From an uncultured Clostridia bacterium (GTDB lineage: Bacteria > Bacillota > Clostridia > Oscillospirales > Acutalibacteraceae): DNA of 7,473 bases. The notes under the pieces are model-generated. The model saw only the letters and a list, made by a program, of their open reading frames with translations, ran no database searches and had not been told where the DNA came from. Positions within the stretch are counted from its first letter, which is position 1. Every line of letters starts with the position of its first letter. Below, piece after piece: positions 1 to 7,400 of this stretch. The stretch covers positions 1-7,473 of the forward strand of contig CAMUZD010000074.1 in the NCBI GenBank assembly GCA_947165115.1. The letters are read 5' to 3'. Made by a program: the position numbers and the translations under genes.

Positions 1-1851
1 TCCGTTTTCTTTAATCTGCTTTTCAAGTTCGTCAGCAACCTGAACCGCCTTTGATTCATCCAGCAGGTCAAATGCCAGACAGATTATCTTGTTGCACTGC
101 GTCTTTTCAACTGGCTTTCCGCCCTTAAGGAAGTTTTTCTTGAAATAGGAATAAGCTTTTTTCCTGAGATTCTCATAGTGCAGAGCTCTGTCTTCTCTGC
201 CGAGCGCACGGCTCATATTAATCATCAGGTCTATGTCGTGAACGAAATAGGCGGATGAAATGAATTCGTTTTCGCACCAGTCGTAGGCGAGCCAGTCGCC
301 GTATCTCGGAACCGGACCGCTCATACCGTATTTGCTGACGAGCCCTGCAATATATTTTTCCATAGAATCAAAGTGCTCTTCGAGCATCTTTGTTTTGCCG
401 GTCATCATATAGAGATTGTACGGAATTATTATTCCCGCATCGCCCCAGGCGCAGGCGTCCTCGCTGTTGCAATAGGAAACGCGCGGATTAACGTCGCCGT
501 ATCCGCCGCTCTCGCTCTGGGAATCGCGCATATCCTGCATCCATTTAAGGAAGAATGAATATACGTCGGCATTATAAGCCGCGGTCATACTGAATGCCTG
601 GGCATCGCCTGTCCATCCGAGACGCTCGTCTCTCTGAGGGCAGTCGGTAGGAACGCTGAGATAGTTGCCTCTCTGACCCCAGAAGAAGTTAGAAATCAGC
701 TTGTTTACATTTTTATCCGAGGTTGTGACCGAGCCGGTTTCCGCAGTATCGCTGCCGACTACCACGCCTGTAATCTTACTGATCGTGATATTGGAATATG
801 TTTCGATTTCTGCGTATCTGAAACCGTAGAATGTGAATCTTGTTGAGAACTCGACCTTGTTTTTATCTCTGAAAACATAGTGTTCCCTGCCGAGTGCGGA
901 GCGCAGATTGATTGTATAGACCGAGCCCTCGGGTCCGTCGTTTCCGCGGTCCGGATCGCCGCTGTCATTGAGAAACTCGGCGTAGCGGATTTTGACTTCG
1001 TTGCCCTTTGAGGATGCCGCTTCTATCGCGAGGCGGCCCACTATTTCCTGACCGAGGTCGACTGTCAGCTTCTGGCCGGCTTTCAGAGTCAGCGGAAGTG
1101 TAGCATTCTTGAGGCAGACGCTCGCCCTGCCGTAGTATGTGCCGTTGTATTCCACACCGTCGGTGACAGTCAGCGAGGCGGGAGCGACGGAGAGTTTTGC
1201 CCTTTCCCTGACTTCCGGTCCGACAAACGGAGTTATCTCGCCTTCGTAGTCAAAGACGATTGCCTTTTTCTTATCTTTTACAACCTTGCCCGCAATACTC
1301 AATTCGGCATATGAGGGAAATCTCGCGTCAATATATTCGCCGTCCCAGATATCCGAGAATCTGGTCTCTCCGCCGACGGCGGCAAACCAGGTTTCATCTG
1401 TGAAGAGTATTTCTTTTCCGCCCGAAACGATGCTCGCGGCGAAAGAGGGGCAGTTATAGCCGTAAATACCGCCGCTGATTCTGCTCGAATACCAGCCGGG
1501 TGCCGTGACGGCGAGAATCCTGTTCTTGCCTTTTTTCAGAGCGGAGGTAATATCATAGCTCAGATACATAACGCGCTTGTTGTAATTCGTCCAGCCCGGA
1601 TTCATCTCACCCGTTCCGATTCTTGCGCCGTTGATATAGACGTCAACGCATCCGAGAGCGGTGAAATAAATCGCGGATTTCTCGACCTTTTTAATCTCAA
1701 AATCTTTGAAATAGAAGGGGATACCGTCTTCAGGGACGAGTTCGGTATGCTGATAGAGAGCGGGTCTGTGCTCGCCCCAGGCGTTCGTGCGCTTTGAAAA
1801 AGGCACAAAGTCTGTCGTGATGAATTTCGCGTTTTTGAAATAGTTTGTCAT
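1..1851 (-). CDS. Alpha-L-rhamnosidase, glycoside hydrolase family 78 (3' end off window)
   Basis: GH78 enzymes are inverting hydrolases that release terminal alpha-L-rhamnose from plant and microbial glycans or glycosides. The 617 residues visible show the family layout: an N-terminal beta-sandwich (about 55-185; around residue 65 it reads ALGCVDVYINGARIG, then MNPGWTNYNKR), a second beta-sandwich (about 210-330), and from about 375 the start of the (alpha/alpha)6 barrel. The barrel carries the hallmark PTDCPQRDERLGWTGDAQ at 401-418. By comparison with the Streptomyces avermitilis enzyme (from memory), Asp403, the general acid Glu409 and Trp413 line up with its active site, and Trp520 fits a substrate-stacking Trp. 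The catalytic base would lie some 50 residues past the window edge, so completeness cannot be judged. No signal peptide is present (start MTNYFKNAKF), so it is probably cytoplasmic. The ATG follows a perfect ribosome binding site. It is the second gene of an operon with the beta-helix gene. Confidence 0.95.
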   Translation of the reverse strand, partial: MTNYFKNAKFITTDFVPFSKRTNAWGEHRPALYQHTELVPEDGIPFYFKDFEIKKVEKSAIYFTALGCVDVYINGARIGTGEMNPGWTNYNKRVMYLSYDITSALKKGKNRILAVTAPGWYSSRISGGIYGYNCPSFAASIVSGGKEILFTDETWFAAVGGETRFSDIWDGEYIDARFPSYAELSIAGKVVKDKKKAIVFDYEGEITPFVGPEVRERAKLSVAPASLTVTDGVEYNGTYYGRASVCLKNATLPLTLKAGQKLTVDLGQEIVGRLAIEAASSKGNEVKIRYAEFLNDSGDPDRGNDGPEGSVYTINLRSALGREHYVFRDKNKVEFSTRFTFYGFRYAEIETYSNITISKITGVVVGSDTAETGSVTTSDKNVNKLISNFFWGQRGNYLSVPTDCPQRDERLGWTGDAQAFSMTAAYNADVYSFFLKWMQDMRDSQSESGGYGDVNPRVSYCNSEDACAWGDAGIIIPYNLYMMTGKTKMLEEHFDSMEKYIAGLVSKYGMSGPVPRYGDWLAYDWCENEFISSAYFVHDIDLMINMSRALGREDRALHYENLRKKAYSYFKKNFLKGGKPVEKTQCNKIICLAFDLLDESKAVQVADELEKQIKENG

Positions 1852-1861
1852 GATTGTATTT

Positions 1862-1869
1862 CCTCCTTA
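1862..1869 (-). promoter_or_regulatory. Ribosome binding site of the rhamnosidase gene, overlapping the upstream stop codon
   Basis: Read on the minus strand this is TAAGGAGG, ten bases before the ATG at 1851. Its TAA is the stop codon of the beta-helix gene. A terminating ribosome would therefore sit on the Shine-Dalgarno sequence of the next gene, which suggests translational coupling and fixes the rhamnosidase start. Confidence 0.85.
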
Positions 1870-3390
1870 TCCGAAGCAGCCGATTGAGCCGGCAGAGTGT
1901 GCGGGTTGGTTTTGCGGATTGATAAGTGAATACGGGTCGCCCTCGATAAGTGAATCGCTGTAGAGAACATTCTCTTTAGCTCCGACGGGCGGAACCATAC
2001 CGCTGAATGAATTGTTTTTTATATCAACGCCTGAAAACAAGGCGCCGATTGCATAAAAGAAGCTTAAGAATGACGCTCCGCCGTTTTTTATTACAAAGAC
2101 ATTGTTTTCCACCGTTGAGCCTCTCAGTCCGCCGAAATCAAATGCGCCGGAATTGATTATTGTATTATTCTTAAAAGTCAGATTCTCCATTGAATTCGCG
2201 AACCACGGAGAAAACTCAGCTTCATTCATCAGCAGATAGGCGAGGGAGCTTGTTCCGCCGTCATTCTCTGAGTAGCAATATTGAACTGTATTGTTTCTGT
2301 TGCTCGTGAGCGAATCGTAGCAGCAGTTTCTTATAAATCTGTTGTTGTCGTGCGAATAAATGTATTGGTATGTTGAATTGGTGGTTCTTCCGTCAAAGTC
2401 AATTGCCATGCCGTCAGTCTGATTCTTCGAGCCTGCTATTTCACAGTGCTCGACGGTAACTTCATCTGAATGATGAATCCAGACCGGAGCGCATGCCCAG
2501 GAGCATCTGCCTGCGCAGTTTATGAAGCGTGAATTTTTGACCGTCGTCTTGCGGCAGGATTGAAGCACAAGGCCGTCATAGCGGATATCGTGCATATTCA
2601 GTCCGTCAAAAGTGATGAATGAATTATATGATTTTTCCGGAGTCTCGAAGTTTTTGCTCCACTCCCTGCTTATTCCGTAAACATGAGCGCCGAAATCGCA
2701 GTTGTATATTTCGCAGTTTTTCACAGTCACATATTTGAGAAGACCGTCTTTCAGATCGTTTTCAAGCACAATTGCGCACTCTGAAGAATGAGAATTTACC
2801 GAAAGTTCCTTATTAAAAACATCATGCAGCACACAGTTCTGAATTGTAATATAACTGCTTGTTTTCTCCTGCGCATGAACCAGGATGCCGATTCCGTTCG
2901 GAGCGGTAATCTCGAGGCCGTCGATTATGAAATTGCTCAGCCCGTAAAGCGAGATTACCGGCATGTTTTCGTTATGCGTCAGCCGCGGAGCATTTCCTTC
3001 TCCGTATGCGGAAATAGTTATCGGTTCATTATAAGTGCCGCTTGAAGACCAGACCATATAGCCGTTAAAAACCTGCCCGCGGTGATAGAGCAGTTTATCG
3101 CCGGGTTTGTAATATCTTATCTGAGCTCTCGCTACTGTTTTCCAAGCGCTTTCGGGCGACAGGCCGTCATTGGAATCATCGCCGTTTATACCGTCAACAT
3201 AGAATGTTTTCCCGCCCTCTGTCTCGTCCGGCTCTTCGGCCTCGTTTTCGGCTTTTTCAAGGATTTCCTCAATCTTTGAGATATTAAACTCTTCAGGCGG
3301 GTTTTCGCCCGATGCGAGAGCGGGCACAGCAATACGCAGAGCAAGTGTAACCACAAGAAACAGGCAAGGGATTGTTCTCAATTTTTTCAT
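1867..3390 (-). CDS. Exported right-handed parallel beta-helix protein (pectate-lyase-like fold)
   Basis: A 507-residue protein. Residues 1-26 form a Sec signal peptide (MKKLR, a hydrophobic core, then ALA before the likely cut). An acidic linker rich in Glu (about 28-58) follows, then the typical entry to this superfamily: FYVDGINGDDSNDGLSPESA at 63-82 and PITISAYGEG at 123-132. After that come repeated beta-helix coils of the form hydrophobic-x-V/I-x-N/D-C/G-x-h, for example ITIQNCVLHDV (181-191), VTVKNCEIYNC (221-231), FITFDGLNMHD and VTVEHCEIAG. The end, SAGSIGCFG, resembles the usual closing motif. The fold is shared by pectate lyases (for example PL9), alginate and chondroitin lyases, GH28-type hydrolases and glycan-binding proteins; I cannot assign a reaction. 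The neighbouring rhamnosidase makes a rhamnose-containing polysaccharide such as rhamnogalacturonan a reasonable guess. An in-frame ATG at 3465 would add 25 residues but lies in the -35 box of the promoter; the ATG at 3390 has a ribosome binding site and begins the signal peptide. Confidence 0.85.
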   Translation of the reverse strand: MKKLRTIPCLFLVVTLALRIAVPALASGENPPEEFNISKIEEILEKAENEAEEPDETEGGKTFYVDGINGDDSNDGLSPESAWKTVARAQIRYYKPGDKLLYHRGQVFNGYMVWSSSGTYNEPITISAYGEGNAPRLTHNENMPVISLYGLSNFIIDGLEITAPNGIGILVHAQEKTSSYITIQNCVLHDVFNKELSVNSHSSECAIVLENDLKDGLLKYVTVKNCEIYNCDFGAHVYGISREWSKNFETPEKSYNSFITFDGLNMHDIRYDGLVLQSCRKTTVKNSRFINCAGRCSWACAPVWIHHSDEVTVEHCEIAGSKNQTDGMAIDFDGRTTNSTYQYIYSHDNNRFIRNCCYDSLTSNRNNTVQYCYSENDGGTSSLAYLLMNEAEFSPWFANSMENLTFKNNTIINSGAFDFGGLRGSTVENNVFVIKNGGASFLSFFYAIGALFSGVDIKNNSFSGMVPPVGAKENVLYSDSLIEGDPYSLINPQNQPAHSAGSIGCFG

Positions 3391-3400
3391 ACAAATACAT

Positions 3401-3405
3401 TCCTT
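3401..3405 (-). promoter_or_regulatory. Ribosome binding site of the beta-helix gene
   Basis: AAGGA on the minus strand, ten bases before the ATG at 3390. It supports that ATG over the in-frame ATG at 3465, which lies upstream of the predicted transcription start. Confidence 0.65.
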
Positions 3406-3436
3406 AAAACAAGGTAAATCACGAAAATACAACTTT

Positions 3437-3465
3437 ATTATATTATCTTGATTATTATTTTTCAA
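3437..3465 (-). promoter_or_regulatory. Vegetative sigma-factor promoter of the beta-helix/rhamnosidase operon
   Basis: On the minus strand, TTGAAA (3465-3460), 17 bases, then a perfect TATAAT (3442-3437). Transcription should begin near 3430, giving a leader of about 40 bases before the ATG at 3390. The surrounding DNA is strongly AT-rich. No operator palindrome or cre site was found in it by eye. Confidence 0.75.
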
Positions 3466-3473
3466 TGTTTTTG

Positions 3474-3502
3474 TTGCCTTTTTTCCGGTTTTATGTTAAA
3501 AT
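3474..3502 (+). promoter_or_regulatory. Promoter of the 220-residue exported protein gene, extended -10 type
   Basis: TTGCCT (3474-3479), a 17-base spacer, then TAAAAT (3497-3502) preceded by TG at 3494-3495, which makes an extended -10 (TGTTAAAAT). Predicted start of transcription near 3509, about 34 bases before the ATG at 3543. Its -35 box lies 8 bases from the -35 box of the opposing promoter. Confidence 0.65.
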
Positions 3503-3528
3503 TTCTATATCGGATAAACAAATCACCG

Positions 3529-3535
3529 AAAGGAG
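3529..3535 (+). promoter_or_regulatory. Ribosome binding site of the 220-residue exported protein
   Basis: AAAGGAG seven bases before the ATG at 3543. It decides the start: the frame stays open back to an ATG at 3465, but that codon lies upstream of the promoter and would put 26 extra residues ahead of a good signal peptide. Confidence 0.8.
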
Positions 3536-3542
3536 AATTAAT

Positions 3543-4205
3543 ATGACACGCGTTAAAAAATCAATATCAGTCATCCTCTGCGCAGCGATAATGCTCTCAG
3601 CGTTTGCCGCCTATGCATTTGCCGCAAATACCAAGACGGAGACTCTCATTGACACAATCAAGACCAAGAAAGAGGTCAGCGTAACCCTTACCGCAGGCAA
3701 TACCGCTCTCGGCACCTCGACCGATACAATCAAAATCAAGGGCAATTCAATCGCCTATGATTACAATACCGGATTCTTCAAGGTCAGAGTGGTTGTCAAA
3801 GACAATACCGCATACGCATATCTGCCGATGCTCCCGTTCTTCTATGTCAAGGTTGACGGGCTCGGCCTTGCGAATGTTGACGTATGGTCTCTGCTCGAAA
3901 AAGCATCCGGCGTGACATTTGCCATTCTTGATTACCAGAAAAGCTATAACGAAACAATAAACGGCAAGGAATACTATGTTGAGGAATTCAACGACAGAGC
4001 TCAGGTTACAAGCAAATTCTGCTATATCGGCGATGATCTCAAGCTTCTCAATGTAACCGATGCGAAAACGAATTCGGTTCAGAATACCTATTTCGAGAAT
4101 ATTTCCCTGACCGTTTCCGACAGCGAGATAGCGGCGCCCGCCGGCTTTGATCTCACGCCTTTCCTCAAGGGCCTCTTCACCGCATTCCTTGCTTCCGCAA
4201 TCTGA
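3543..4205 (+). CDS. Exported protein of unknown function, possible LolA/LppX-like fold
   Basis: A 220-residue protein with a clear Sec signal peptide (MTRVKKSISVILCAAIMLSA, probable cut after AFA at residue 27). The Cys in it is preceded by Leu, so it is not a good lipobox. The mature part is a run of alternating polar and hydrophobic strands: VSVTLTAGN, TIKIKGNSIAYDY, FKVRVVVKDNTAYAYLP, FFYVKVDG, then a short helical stretch (VDVWSLLEKASG), more strands (YYVEEF, SKFCYIGDDLKLLNVTD) and a closing motif APAGFDLTPFLKG. This order resembles LolA/LppX-like half-barrel lipid-carrier folds found in many exported Bacillota proteins, ending in a xxxPAGF-type segment. That is fold-level inference, not a recognised family. 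The C-terminus is hydrophobic but too short to be a convincing anchor. The gene has its own promoter and terminator, so it is monocistronic, and it is divergent from the beta-helix operon. Its function is unknown to me. Confidence 0.85.
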   Translation: MTRVKKSISVILCAAIMLSAFAAYAFAANTKTETLIDTIKTKKEVSVTLTAGNTALGTSTDTIKIKGNSIAYDYNTGFFKVRVVVKDNTAYAYLPMLPFFYVKVDGLGLANVDVWSLLEKASGVTFAILDYQKSYNETINGKEYYVEEFNDRAQVTSKFCYIGDDLKLLNVTDAKTNSVQNTYFENISLTVSDSEIAAPAGFDLTPFLKGLFTAFLASAI

Positions 4206-4228
4206 TAAGCAAATCCAGATAAATCATT

Positions 4229-4257
4229 GAGCAGTATGTTTATACTGCTCTTTTTTT
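4229..4257 (+). terminator. Intrinsic terminator after the 220-residue exported protein gene
   Basis: A perfect 9-bp stem, GAGCAGTAT (4229-4237) pairing with ATACTGCTC (4242-4250), closes a four-base loop (GTTT) and is followed at once by seven T residues. It begins 23 bases after the stop codon. It separates this gene from the large repeat protein, which has its own promoter downstream. Confidence 0.93.
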
Positions 4258-4332
4258 ATTCCGTTTTTATGCGGATGTCTGAAAGAGGAGGATTGAGGGA
4301 ATAATCATTTAAAATAAATTCATAAAATATTA

Positions 4333-4361
4333 TTGATTTTATTTTCCTGTTATAATATAAT
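4333..4361 (+). promoter_or_regulatory. Promoter of the large InlB-repeat protein gene
   Basis: TTGATT (4333-4338), 17 bases, then TATAAT (4356-4361). A second TATAAT at 4351-4356 overlaps it but sits only 12 bases from the -35 box, so the downstream copy is the better -10. Predicted transcription start is around 4368, giving a leader of about 70 bases. The rest of 4258-4332 is AT-rich, with no gene that I can support. Confidence 0.75.
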
Positions 4362-4366
4362 GAATG

Positions 4367-4387
4367 CACTATATAATGGGTATAGTG
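4367..4387 (+). repeat. Inverted repeat at the predicted transcription start of the large gene
   Basis: CACTATA (4367-4373) and TATAGTG (4381-4387) form perfect 7-bp arms around a seven-base centre (TAATGGG). The position just after the -10 box, over the predicted +1, suits a repressor operator or a hairpin at the 5' end of the mRNA. The arms are AT-rich and no regulator gene lies nearby, so its role is open. Confidence 0.5.
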
Positions 4388-4430
4388 TTTGCAACGAGAA
4401 CCAAATATTGATATACATAATTGAATATAC

Positions 4431-4434
4431 GGAG
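4431..4434 (+). promoter_or_regulatory. Ribosome binding site before tandem ATG codons of the large gene
   Basis: GGAG lies two bases before the ATG at 4437 and five bases before the in-frame ATG at 4440. The second ATG has the more normal spacing, so the protein may begin one residue later than annotated. Confidence 0.6.
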
Positions 4435-4436
4435 AA

Positions 4437-7400
4437 ATGATGAAAAGAATCAAATCGGTTTTAAGCTTGATAACTGCGCTGACACTGCTGTTTACGGCGG
4501 TGCCCTTCGCTTATTCCGCAGAGGATATAAATGAGTTTTCAAATTCGGATACAGAGTGTGCAATCAACGGCAGATACTTCTTTCTTGATGAGGATTCGCT
4601 GATTTACGCAGGATTGCCTGGCGAAACAGAGAGATATTATATCACCTCGTTCGCGGTGGATTCTCTCGCCTCCTACGGCGGAAAAATCTATGCCTGCGCC
4701 GACAATGTGATTTATGAAATAGATCCCGATACCGCTCAGAGCAGGCCCGTAATCGCGGCGGAGGATAAAATCGATGATTTTGCGCTTTACGGAGGCAGAA
4801 TATATATTCTTTCACTTGGGGATATTACTGAATACAGTCTTTCGGGCGCAAGTGAAAAAGCGATTCTTTCAGGCAAAGGAATAACCTCAATGTGGTTTGA
4901 CGGCGCAGGTCTGCTCTCTTATATGACAGACGGTGAGCTTATCTATACGCTGAATCTTACGACGTGCGAGACCACCTCCGATGTAAATTTTGCCTCGGCG
5001 TTTATCGGTGACATTCCGATTATCACTCATGATTCGGGAGAGGGCAATTCTTCCGACACCATCGGCTTTTCTACCCTGCAGGCGCAATTCCCGGCGGGTA
5101 TGTATTGGAATCATATGGGCTCATCGGCGAATAACCCCGAAGGCGTCACGGGCACCCCATGCAACCACAGCGCCTACGGCACAAACTATTGCAACAGGCC
5201 CTACTTCTGGTCATCGTGCCAGTGCCACGGATATGCTCTTGAATGCGGCTATGATGTTGTCGGCTCAAATCCGATGAACTGGACAAAATACACGAGCTCG
5301 TCATCGATTGACAATGTCCGCGCGGGCGATGTTATAAGGCTCAATTATACGAATAATCTTCATTCGATCTATGTCCTTGCGGTTAGCGGAGACACCGTAG
5401 TCTTCACGGACTGCAACAGCTACGGCACCTGCAATATCAGATGGGGTGCCACGAAATCAAAGAGCACACTTAAGAATCAGTTCAATTATCTTCTCAAATG
5501 CCCGGTCTATCTCAGCAACTATTTTCCGGGCGGCGGAGGAGTGGTTGAATATACGATAAAATTCGACCTCAACGATTCCCAGGGCAAGAGCACTGCGTCC
5601 TGCAGCGAGGCGAGCCGCAGAATAACGGACGGCGAACCCTACGGCGAATTGCCAGTCCCCGTCAGAGAGGGTTATGATTTCCTCGGTTGGTATACCTCTG
5701 CTTCGGGCGGAACACAGGTCAGCGCTTCAACCACGGCAGGCACAAACGCGACCGTCTATGCCCATTGGCAGATAAGAATCTATACTGTTTCTTATAATGC
5801 GAACGCGGGCGGCGAGAGCATTTCAAATGTTCCCGCATCGCAGACCAAGGAGCATTTTGACTCACTGACACTCAATATAACTTCGAGAACGCTCTACAGG
5901 GCAAATTATGATTTCAATTACTGGAATACTTCGCCCGACGGCAGCGGCACTCAGTATGACAGGAATAACTATGTCTATACTCCGAATGAGAGCGCGACTC
6001 TCTATGCTCAGTGGGTGGGCCAGCCCAAGAGCCTCTATTTTGACGCGAGAGGCGGCAGCGTTTCGCCCTCATATATAAATGTCAGATACGGCGAGCCTTA
6101 CGGTGAGCTGCCTGTGCCCGTCAGGGACGGTTACAGGTTTGCAGGCTGGGAGGACGGCAACGGCAATTCCGTTGATTCTTCAACAAGAATGGCGTCATCC
6201 ACGACCGTAAGAATATATGCAAATTGGACAGAGCAGACTTACAATATAATCTATGATTCAAACAGCGGCGCTGACGCGGTATCGAATATGTCTGCGAATC
6301 AGACAAAGCCCTATACGCAGTCCGTAAAGCTTTCGAGCACTGAGCCCTCGAGATACGGCTACATTTTCAAGGGCTGGAATACCAAACCCGACGGCAGCGG
6401 CACAACCTATAAAGGCGGCACAAATTATCAGACCAACGCCGATCTGACTCTCTACGCCCAGTGGAAGGGAACCGAGAGCAGAGTATCGTTTGATTCAAAC
6501 GGCGGCACGGATGTCAATCAGGTGATTACCGTAACTTACGGCAGTCCATACGGTCCTCTTCCCGAACCGACGCAGACAGGCAAGGATCTCACGGGCTGGT
6601 ATCCGAGTAAGGATAAGCCTTCGGATAAACCGATAACAGCCGAGTCCATCGTTGACAAGGTCAATGATTTCACTCTCTATGCCCGTTGGGAAACAGCAAA
6701 ATACAACATAACCTATCTGCCGAACAATACTTCGGTTTCGAATATGCCTGCGAATTCCGTCCGCCTCTACGGCCAGAGTGGTTTCAAACTCGGCACCGAA
6801 ATCCCGAAGCGCACAGGCTTTACATTCAGCGAGTGGAATACTCAGGCCGACGGCAGCGGCGTCAGCTATGCTCCCGGCCAGGCTTATGATTCGGATGCGC
6901 ATCTGACTCTCCACGCAATCTGGGAGAGGGATAAATATGCGGTTGTCTACGATGCGAATTCGGGTGCAAATCCTCCCGGAAATGACTATAAATATTATGA
7001 TATTCCCTATTCGATAAGCAATACCATGCCCGAAAAGACGGGCTATGAATTCACCGAGTGGAATACCGAGCCCGACGGCAGCGGAGTGACATATTTCGCA
7101 GGCGATACATATACAAAGAACGAGCCCGTTACCCTCTATGCAATCTGGAATCCCGAAACCTACTATGTCAGCTTCAACGCCATGGGCGGAAAATGCTCCG
7201 TAAAGAGCAGAGGATATACATACGATTCAACTTACGAACTTCCCGCGGTAACACGCAAGGGCTACACATTTGACGGCTGGTTCACTCAGGAGACCGGCGG
7301 TTACAGAATTGAAGACGGCGCAAAGGTTGCGATAACCTCCGACTGCACTTTCTTCGCTCACTGGACGGCAAATACTTATAATGTCGCGTTCAATCCCGGT

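Noticed and set aside
373..968. Short open frames on both strands within the rhamnosidase gene
   Set aside because: They are out-of-frame shadows of a well-supported GH78 reading frame.
3391..3465. Longer start for the beta-helix protein at the ATG at 3465
   Set aside because: This ATG lies in the -35 box of the predicted promoter, has no ribosome binding site, and would bury the signal peptide 25 residues inside the protein.
3465..3542. Longer start for the 220-residue exported protein at the ATG at 3465
   Set aside because: It lies upstream of the -35 box and masks a clear signal peptide; the ATG at 3543 has a good ribosome binding site.
3543..3623. Lipoprotein signal in the 220-residue protein (Cys at residue 13)
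   Set aside because: The Cys is in the middle of the hydrophobic core and preceded by Leu at -1, which does not fit a lipobox; the AFA site further on is a better cleavage signal.
4269..4304. A small frame starting at ATG 4269 near an AGAGGAGG sequence (4284-4291)
   Set aside because: The frame is only 11 codons, the AGGAGG lies inside it and not before it, and no start codon follows the AGGAGG at a usable distance.
4385..4403. A possible catabolite-response (cre) site around TTGCAACGAGAACC
   Set aside because: The central CG is out of register with the cre consensus and the arms do not match.
4256..4453. A 65-codon minus-strand frame in the AT-rich spacer
   Set aside because: It overlaps the promoter, leader and start of the large gene, has AT-driven composition and covers the terminator T-tract; no sign of real coding.
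6495..6914. A 139-codon antisense open frame opposite the InlB repeats
   Set aside because: It lies wholly inside the repeat gene, has no ribosome binding site or recognisable domain, and its Arg/Ile-rich composition is what reversed repeat codons give.
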